From the NCBI GenBank assembly GCA_030640325.1, contig DAOWJM010000143.1, positions 1-6,519 of the forward strand: a stretch of 6,519 bases of DNA. Direction: 5' to 3'. Source of the stretch: Dehalococcoidia bacterium. Lineage in GTDB: Bacteria; Chloroflexota; Dehalococcoidia; Dehalococcoidales; BS750m-G39. Shown in pieces: positions 1 to 3,847 of this stretch. The notes beneath the pieces are model-generated. The model was not told the origin of the DNA. It saw only the letters and a list, made by a program, of their open reading frames with translations, and did not search any database. A program made the position numbers and the translations under genes. How positions within the stretch are numbered: the first letter of the stretch is position 1; each line of letters starts with the position of its first letter.

Positions 1-30
1 GCTACCTTCCTTCTACCCTTGGGGTAATCT

Positions 31-126
31 TTACTCATGTGCTTTTTTCACATAGACCCTGATTTTCCCACTCTCCTCTTCCACTCCTAAAAACTCGTGC
101 CCTGTGGTTTTACACCAAGCGGTTGT
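31..126 (-). pseudogene. 3' remnant of a TusA/SirA-like gene (31 codons)
   Basis: An open frame of 31 codons ends in TAA and reads TTAWCKTTGHEFLGVEEE at its start, then a typical TusA C-terminus (GKIRVYVKKAHE). It aligns with the C-terminal third of the intact TusA-like protein two genes upstream (KAWAKRTGQKILEIEE) and keeps the W, K-x-T-G and E-rich pattern. The frame is closed by TAG at 127-129, directly before the homologous part. The roughly 70 bases back to the dsrE stop are too short for the missing N-terminal half and encode no CPxP motif in any frame. I see no start codon with a ribosome binding site for it. It is best read as a truncated, decayed second tusA copy at the end of the operon. 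An assembly error would have to be a deletion of some 130 bases or more, so a simple base-call error does not explain it. Confidence 0.55.
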
Positions 127-196
127 CTACTTGGGGAGGAAATACCTTCCTTCGGCATCGAGTGGAGAATCCGGGCAGGTCTATGTTTTGCTTTAC

Positions 197-565
197 CTAG
201 AACCACATAGTGGCGTCAGCATCGAGAACCAAGTCGTTCAGTGTGGCAGCTCCCACAACCTTGGCTCCTTCTACGAAGTCCCCCCTGTCGAGGTTGAGCA
301 ACTGGGTACTCTGTTCACAGACTAGGAATTTGACCCCGGCTGCCGCTGCTTGGTCCATTATTTCCTTCACGGTGGGAAAGTTGCCCTCTTTGACCTTCTC
401 TGCCTCGCCTTTCTTCACCACCGTTACTCCCAGACCCAGGAAATAAATGGTAGCATCAATATCCATCGCCTTGGCTGTCATGCCCAGGACGAAAGGCGAG
501 TAAAGACGCTTTGGTGTATCAATACCGCTTGTTTGAACATAGAGGATATGCTTTTTCTTAGCCAT
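197..565 (-). CDS. DsrE-family sulfur-transfer protein
   Basis: This 122-residue protein has the DsrE/DsrF/TusD-like fold signature. It opens with a lysine-rich start and a first beta strand (HILYVQTSG). A helix with TPKRLYSPFVLG follows, then the strand ATIYFLGLGV, and then GVKFLVCEQSTQLL near residues 77-90. Its only cysteine, C83, sits where DsrE and TusD carry their sulfur-accepting cysteine. Family members accept persulfide sulfur from or pass it to TusA-type proteins in the cytoplasm, and in sulfur oxidisers they form the DsrEFH hexamer. Only an E-type subunit is encoded here. The ATG start is preceded by AGGAGGT four bases away, and that site overlaps the stop codon of the upstream tusA-like gene, so the two are likely co-translated. 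The direct partner is probably that TusA protein. The length is normal for the family and there is no signal peptide. Confidence 0.85.
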   Translation of the reverse strand: MAKKKHILYVQTSGIDTPKRLYSPFVLGMTAKAMDIDATIYFLGLGVTVVKKGEAEKVKEGNFPTVKEIMDQAAAAGVKFLVCEQSTQLLNLDRGDFVEGAKVVGAATLNDLVLDADATMWF

Positions 566-574
566 AACTACCTC

Positions 575-826
575 CTATCTTTCTTTTAATATGAGAAATC
601 TCATCCCTTCATCGGTTTCCTCTATCTCAAGTATTTTCTGCCCGGTCCGCTTAGCCCAAGCCTTGAGATCCTCCTCCGCAGCGGGGTCATCTGCTAATAC
701 CTCTAGGATTTCGCCGATAGCGAGCTTGTCCATTTCCTGCCTAGTTTTTACAACTGGCATTGGACAGTAGAGACCTATACAATCTAAGATTTGATGAGCC
801 TGCTTCGGTGACCTAGAATCTACCAT
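575..826 (-). CDS. tusA: TusA/SirA-family sulfur carrier protein
   Basis: This 83-residue protein has the TusA hallmark LDCIGLYCPMPVVKTRQ at residues 14-30. C21 in the C-P-x-P motif is the cysteine that carries the persulfide. C16 is a second cysteine often found in this position in anaerobe homologues. The rest follows the two-layer alpha/beta fold: GEILEVLADDP around 38-48, then KAWAKRTGQKILEIEE and a C-terminal strand. The role is to accept sulfur from a desulfurase, rhodanese or DsrE-type protein and pass it on in the cytoplasm. The ATG start has AAGAGG eight bases upstream. The gene lies 28 bases after the zinc-ribbon gene and 9 bases before dsrE. The symbol is a family name: a role in tRNA 2-thiouridine synthesis, as in E. 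coli, is not implied, and a general sulfur-trafficking role fits this operon better. Confidence 0.88.
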   Translation of the reverse strand: MVDSRSPKQAHQILDCIGLYCPMPVVKTRQEMDKLAIGEILEVLADDPAAEEDLKAWAKRTGQKILEIEETDEGMRFLILKER

Positions 827-854
827 AGTCCGAACCTCTTACAACAGGGCGACT

Positions 855-1040
855 TCAGCCCCGAATTTCAGCCCCACAGTGAGGACACACCCTGTTCTCC
901 CGGGGCAAAGGCTTTCGGCACTTGGGACAATAGAATATAGTTAAGCCGCAAGCCTGGCAGTAGGGTAAATCTGCCCTCATTATCTCCTCATCACAGTAGG
1001 GACAAAAAAGGTGCTTCCCTTTTTCTTTTTGCTCCGCCAT
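855..1040 (-). CDS. Small double zinc-ribbon protein
   Basis: Read from the ATG at 1040, this is a 61-residue protein with four C-x-x-C knuckles (CPYC, CQAC, CPKC, CPHC). They are spaced as two consecutive rubredoxin-like zinc ribbons, so it should bind two Zn ions or possibly Fe. No other domain, membrane segment or signal is present, and I do not recognise a named family. Its placement between the IscU-type scaffold and TusA is suggestive: it may be an accessory or redox factor for cluster or sulfur transfer, but this is inference. The ATG overlaps the scaffold's stop as TGATG, and AGGAGG lies nine bases upstream. A GTG at 1041-1043 is an alternative start adding one residue, with the same AGGAGG six bases away. 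Either way translation is coupled to iscU. Confidence 0.8.
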   Translation of the reverse strand: MAEQKEKGKHLFCPYCDEEIMRADLPYCQACGLTIFYCPKCRKPLPRENRVCPHCGAEIRG

Positions 1041-1432
1041 CACTCCTTCCCTCCTTTTGCCTTCTTTTTGCTCAGGTAATCTTGTATAGCTTTGTTCAGG
1101 GCTTGGGCACCAAGATTGGAGCAGTGAAACTTATTCTTGGGTAGTCCCTCCAGTTCATTAGCCACTGAGCGGGGGGTGATTTTCATCGCTTCCTCCAGTG
1201 TCTTGCCCTTAGCCATTTCACTAACCATACTGGAAACAGCAATCGCTGCTCCGCAACCGAAGGTCTTGAACTTGACATCATCCAGGCGGTTATCCTTAAC
1301 CTTGATGTAGAAGGTCATCATATCCCCGCATACTGGATTGCCTTCCTCTCCAACACCATCGGCATCCTCAATCTCCCCGACGTTACGGGGATTCATAAAG
1401 TGTTCCATCACTTTTTCGCTATATACCGGCAT
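1040..1432 (-). CDS. iscU: IscU/NifU-type iron-sulfur cluster assembly scaffold
   Basis: This 130-residue protein begins MPVYSEKVMEHFMNPRNVG, the usual start of NifU-N/IscU proteins. The cluster ligands are all present: C35 in NPVCGD with the assisting D37, C60 in FGCGAAIA, and H103-C104 in FHCSNLG. It builds a transient [2Fe-2S] or [4Fe-4S] cluster with sulfur from a partner desulfurase and hands it to apoproteins. The chaperone-recognition LPPVK motif of E. coli IscU is replaced by LPKNK, and no HscA/HscB gene is nearby. This places it with the archaeal and anaerobe IscU/NifU-N group. The ATG has AAAGGAGG eight bases upstream and starts one base after the nifS stop, so the two are coupled. 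The lysine-rich tail (KKKAKGGKE) ends in a TGA that overlaps the zinc-ribbon start. Confidence 0.92.
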   Translation of the reverse strand: MPVYSEKVMEHFMNPRNVGEIEDADGVGEEGNPVCGDMMTFYIKVKDNRLDDVKFKTFGCGAAIAVSSMVSEMAKGKTLEEAMKITPRSVANELEGLPKNKFHCSNLGAQALNKAIQDYLSKKKAKGGKE

Positions 1433-1433
1433 G

Positions 1434-2621
1434 TTACTTGCCTCCTTTACTTTCTTTTATAAATTTGGCGTAAAGTGGCGACATCTGCCGCAGCCTATCC
1501 ACAATAGGGGGCAGCACCTCCAGAACATAGTCTATATCTTCAGGGGTACTATCTATACCAAGGGTGAAGAGGATAGAACCCTGAGCCAGCTCGTGAGATA
1601 TCCCCACGGCTATGAGCACATGTGAGGCTTTAAGAGCCCTTGAGGTGCAGGCGGAGCCACTGGAGACGGCGACCCCCTGGCTATTTAATAACATAAGCAT
1701 GGATTCGCCTTCGATAAACTCCACACAGAAGCTGGCATTTCCGGGAAGACGATTCTGAGGATGACCGGTGACCACCACATGGTCAATCCTACTTGGCAGT
1801 CCATTCAATAAGCGGTCACGGAGCTGGGTGAGATGCTCTATTCGGGCAGCCATAGTGCTCTTAGCCAGTTCAGCAGCCTTACCCAGTCCTACAATAGCCG
1901 GGATATTCTCCGTGCCGGCGCGCCGCCCTCCCTCTTGCACACCACCATCGAGGAGGGGCATAATGCGTACTCCTTTCCGCACCCAGAGGGCACCTACTCC
2001 TTTGGGACCATAGAACTGGTTTCCTGCCAGGCTCAAAACATCTACCCCCAGCTCTTTTACGTCAACAGGAATAGTCCCAGCAGTAGCCACAGCATCAGTA
2101 TGGAAAACCACGTTACTCTCTCTGGTTATTCTGGCAATCTCCTGTATTGGCTCTATGGTGCCCACCTCGCCATTGGCATGAATAATGGATACCAGCACGG
2201 TATCTTTCCTCAAGCTTTTGCGCACATCCTTGGGGTCAACTACGCCATACTTATCAACCGGGAGCAGACTTAGCTCAAAGCCCCATTTCTCCAGGGTTCT
2301 TGCTGATTGGAGCACTGAGAAATGCTCGATAGCTGAGAGTACCACATGCTTACCCTTATTTTGTTGAGCCAGCGCCAGCCCCTTAATGGCAAAATTGTTA
2401 CTTTCAGTGCCGCTACCGGTGAAGATTATTTCCTCGGCATTGGCTCCGATAAGCTGAGCCACCTGCGCCCGTGCAGCTTCCACGGCTTCCCGGGCAGCAT
2501 CACCCCAGTCATGAAGTGAGGAGGGATTGCCAAAAGTCTCACCCAGGAACGGTATCATCGCCTCGCGAACCTCAGGGAGAAGAGGGGTAGTTGAGGCATG
2601 GTCTAAGTATACCTTTCTCAT
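1434..2621 (-). CDS. NifS/IscS-like cysteine desulfurase homologue lacking the PLP lysine
   Basis: This 395-residue class V aminotransferase-fold protein has clear IscS/NifS landmarks. They are YLDHASTTP (5-13), FTGSGTESNNFAIKG (67-81), H100, HANGEVG with N150, HTDAV with D176, GRRAGTEN, the loop SSGSACTS with catalytic C325, and the C-terminal DRLRQMSPLY, which matches the segment where IscU docks. Normal enzymes make persulfide from L-cysteine. Here the S-x-H-K-x-x-GPKG motif reads AGNQFYGPKG: the Schiff-base lysine is Q202 and the preceding histidine is N201. The PLP-contacting glutamine after DAT/DAV is A179, and the arginine of SIRFSLG that holds the substrate carboxylate is L351. The frame is otherwise intact, so this is a conserved-looking variant and not a decayed gene. 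Family membership is certain; ordinary desulfurase activity is doubtful. The ATG is preceded by GGGAGGT at six bases, and iscU follows after one base. Confidence 0.93.
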   Translation of the reverse strand: MRKVYLDHASTTPLLPEVREAMIPFLGETFGNPSSLHDWGDAAREAVEAARAQVAQLIGANAEEIIFTGSGTESNNFAIKGLALAQQNKGKHVVLSAIEHFSVLQSARTLEKWGFELSLLPVDKYGVVDPKDVRKSLRKDTVLVSIIHANGEVGTIEPIQEIARITRESNVVFHTDAVATAGTIPVDVKELGVDVLSLAGNQFYGPKGVGALWVRKGVRIMPLLDGGVQEGGRRAGTENIPAIVGLGKAAELAKSTMAARIEHLTQLRDRLLNGLPSRIDHVVVTGHPQNRLPGNASFCVEFIEGESMLMLLNSQGVAVSSGSACTSRALKASHVLIAVGISHELAQGSILFTLGIDSTPEDIDYVLEVLPPIVDRLRQMSPLYAKFIKESKGGK

Positions 2622-2751
2622 ATCTGCACCTCCCTATTTATACTCTCAACCTAGCCTTATTATTTCTGGGGTGATAGGAAGCTGTCCGTCAAGCCCGCTT
2701 CATTGGCTCAGCAATCATTTCATACTTGAATAGCATTAACTGTCTCCGGGT
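2622..2751 (-). other. Intergenic region between ferredoxin and nifS with a broken small ORF
   Basis: No convincing sigma-70 promoter is visible in these 130 bases. A TATAAA at the 3' end lies against the nifS ribosome binding site and is too close to serve as a -10 box. The region does hold a small two-frame coding pattern, listed separately. The ferredoxin and nifS could therefore share a transcript. Confidence 0.4.
2646..2736 (-). pseudogene. Possible frameshifted small protein of about 30 residues
   Basis: After the ferredoxin stop, an ATG at 2736 is preceded by GGAGA at about seven bases and reads MLFKYEMIAEPMKRA before TGA at 2689-2691. In the next frame, starting at 2693, the same stretch continues LDGQLPITPEIIRLG before TGA at 2646-2648. 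Joined, the two halves give a plausible small protein, PMKR(A)LDGQLPITPE, which one missing base near 2691-2693 would restore. I do not recognise the family. It may be a real small gene with a frameshift or sequence error, a remnant, or chance. Confidence 0.25.
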
Positions 2752-2961
2752 TTAGGGATACAGTTGATTTCCTTCGTCATCCTCAACAATGATAGCGTTC
2801 TCAGGGCAGCTTTCGGCAGCCTCCAACAGAGTCTCATCGTCAACAGAGGAAGGGTCGAGAACTACCACTTTGTTCTCGTCATCAAGCTTGAAGACTGTGG
2901 GGGCATAAGCCACACAATTGCTCACACCAATACACAAGTCTCTATCTACCCTTACCTTCAA
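2752..2961 (-). CDS. Small ferredoxin, probable [3Fe-4S] type
   Basis: This 69-residue acidic ferredoxin has a single cluster-binding site: C10 in CIGVSNC, C16, and C52 in ESCP. Related [4Fe-4S] ferredoxins of this length have C-x-x-C-x-x-C-x-x-x-C-P; here the second cysteine is V13 and the CP cysteine is A20. That leaves C-x5-C-xn-C-P, the pattern of the [3Fe-4S] ferredoxins known as partners of P450s and other reductases. It is a soluble one-electron carrier. The start is TTG at 2961. It is the first start codon after an in-frame TGA and has GGGAGGT five bases upstream (2967-2973), and MKVRVD is the usual family N-terminus. The gene reads toward nifS with a 130-base gap. It could supply electrons to Fe-S assembly, but the spacing makes joint transcription uncertain. 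Confidence 0.9.
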   Translation of the reverse strand: MKVRVDRDLCIGVSNCVAYAPTVFKLDDENKVVVLDPSSVDDETLLEAAESCPENAIIVEDDEGNQLYP

Positions 2962-3026
2962 ACCTCACCTCCCTAATAGCCCCAAGCTAACGCCATATTC
3001 TATTTTATCAGTCTTTTGGGTAGTAA

Positions 3027-3035
3027 AGTATAACA
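3027..3035 (-). promoter_or_regulatory. Possible extended -10 promoter for the ferredoxin gene
   Basis: On the minus strand the sequence TGTTATACT fits an extended -10 element (TGn followed by TATACT, five of six to TATAAT). The predicted start near 3020 would give a 5' leader of about 60 bases to the TTG start. No good -35 box is seen at 16-18 bases, as is common for extended -10 promoters. A second candidate, TAAAAT, lies nearer the gene. Confidence 0.35.
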
Positions 3036-3063
3036 TAAAGTCGGCTAGCAGGCTAACCTTCCC

Positions 3064-3081
3064 CCTTGATTGCTCTCAAGG
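3064..3081. repeat. Short inverted repeat (hairpin) between membrane protein and ferredoxin genes
   Basis: CCTTGA and TCAAGG form perfect six-base arms around a six-base loop. On the minus strand this lies about 90 bases after the membrane-protein stop. No T-run follows on either strand, so it is not a typical intrinsic terminator. Confidence 0.4.
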
Positions 3082-3108
3082 TAACCAAGAGGGAGGTCCG
3101 TTGCTCCT

Positions 3109-3137
3109 GTTACTGGAGAGTTATAACCTTCAGTAAC
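3109..3137. repeat. 29-base inverted repeat with inner palindrome
   Basis: The outer arms GTTACTG and CAGTAAC are perfect over seven bases. The inner GTTATAAC is itself an eight-base palindrome, so the transcript could fold into about 13 base pairs with one bulged base. It begins about 30 bases after the stop of the membrane-protein gene on the minus strand. It may protect or end that transcript, but no T-run follows, and a protein-binding site is equally possible. Confidence 0.5.
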
Positions 3138-3167
3138 CTGCCTTTCTCAAGGTTCACGAGGCAACTT

Positions 3168-3632
3168 CTAAGACACTATTTGACTCAACCGATATAGCAC
3201 CACTCCAGTTCCACCGAGGGCGATCCCCGTGATGACCATAAAGACACCACTGGCAGTAACCGACTGGGTAAGACCAAAGGCAACAACGGCAAGGTACAAG
3301 TAGTTCTCCAAGTTCAGCGCCTGTGCGTAGGTCAGTTGCTTCGGGTCTGTCGGATCATAGCGTCCTTCTCCCAGTAGATCACTATATGTCAGAGCTATTC
3401 CCCGGCGATGCTCCCTTACAGTGTCGCCGGCTTTTTGTGCTTCTACTAAGGAATCAATAACCTCGCCCTCCAACTCTGCACCTTCAATGCCAAGAGTCAC
3501 CTGTTCTATCCGCATCGCTTCTACCAGCTGATTGTTCTTAGAAACGCCTTGGCCAATGAACACTGCACCCATGACTATTGCCACTACACCTAGAAGCAAC
3601 ACAACTATTGCCAGATTTCGAGTCATATTCAT
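3168..3632 (-). CDS. Two-segment membrane protein of unknown function
   Basis: This 154-residue protein has a hydrophobic N-terminal segment (about 7-28, LAIVVLLLGVVAIVMGAVFI) after a short positive start. A hydrophilic middle part of about 90 residues contains EQVTLGIEGAELEGEVID, VREHRRGIALTYSDLLG and RYDPTDPKQLTYAQALNLEN. A second hydrophobic stretch (about 127-147, possibly starting at 111) follows, with a short tail YRLSQIVS. The charges suggest the N- and C-termini are inside and the middle part faces outward; the first segment could instead be a signal anchor. There are no cysteines or catalytic motifs, and I do not recognise a named family. AGGAGGT lies seven bases before the ATG. The gene is divergent from copA, and the two appear to share a CRP/FNR-type site, so a link to respiration, redox or metal stress is conceivable but unproven. 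Confidence 0.8.
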   Translation of the reverse strand: MNMTRNLAIVVLLLGVVAIVMGAVFIGQGVSKNNQLVEAMRIEQVTLGIEGAELEGEVIDSLVEAQKAGDTVREHRRGIALTYSDLLGEGRYDPTDPKQLTYAQALNLENYLYLAVVAFGLTQSVTASGVFMVITGIALGGTGVVLYRLSQIVS

Positions 3633-3682
3633 AGCTTCACCTCCTTTCTAGTGTGAGATTGATTCTCCCAACTGGTACTAAT

Positions 3683-3688
3683 ATTATG
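3683..3688 (-). promoter_or_regulatory. Candidate -10 box of the membrane-protein gene
   Basis: CATAAT on the minus strand matches TATAAT in five of six bases. Its near edge is 29.5 bases from the centre of the CRP/FNR-like box, exactly as for the copA side. The predicted start is near 3676, giving a leader of about 43 bases. The surroundings are AT-rich, so a chance match is possible. Confidence 0.35.
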
Positions 3689-3706
3689 ATATTATTATTA
3701 AGATAG

Positions 3707-3728
3707 GTATATGATGTATATCACATAC
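3707..3728. promoter_or_regulatory. CRP/FNR-family operator in the divergent copA promoter region
   Basis: A 22-base imperfect palindrome pairs at 9 of 11 positions. Its core TATGATGTATATCACA contains TGAT-N4-ATCA, the pattern of FNR (TTGATnnnnATCAA), and its right half, TCACA, also fits CRP (TGTGA-N6-TCACA). Its centre at 3717.5 is 41.5 bases upstream of the start predicted from the copA -10 box. That is the standard class II activator position, and the -35 hexamer there is poor (CATACA). The regulator is not in this window, so whether it responds to oxygen, NO, redox or a nucleotide cannot be told. Confidence 0.5.
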
Positions 3729-3746
3729 AGCTATTGAGACACCCTA

Positions 3747-3752
3747 TATAAT
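3747..3752 (+). promoter_or_regulatory. Candidate -10 box of copA
   Basis: A perfect TATAAT lies about 95 bases before the GTG start of copA. A 17-base spacer points to CATACA, which matches the -35 consensus in only three positions and lies within the palindrome above. That suggests activator dependence. The leader, from about 3759, contains a weak stem with arms ATGCC (3775-3779) and GGCAT (3799-3803). Confidence 0.45.
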
Positions 3753-3847
3753 CTTATCTGGGATACAATAAACAATGCCCGAGTGACTCATTGCTCCCGG
3801 CATAGGATGATGACTAAAAGAAACCAGCAAGGCTTGGTGAGGGAGTT

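Noticed and set aside
16..28. A short inverted repeat (TACCC-TTG-GGGTA) after the TusA remnant as an operon terminator
   Set aside because: The arms have only five bases and no T-run follows on the minus strand.
1833..2273. A 146-codon plus-strand ORF inside nifS
   Set aside because: It lies antisense to the clearly coding NifS-like gene, has no family features and no upstream signals. It is a shadow frame.
2637..2692. TTGACG and TATAAA as a nifS promoter
   Set aside because: The spacing between them is far from 17 bases, and the TATAAA sits against the ribosome binding site, so a transcript starting there would lack it.
2962..3167. A known riboswitch before the ferredoxin gene
   Set aside because: No cobalamin, SAM, TPP, FMN or other conserved core that I can recognise is present; only simple hairpins are seen.
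3741..3765. A CsoR- or CopY-type copper operator before copA
   Set aside because: Neither TACAnnTGTA nor a GC-rich CsoR palindrome is present; CACCCTATATAATC only superficially resembles one.
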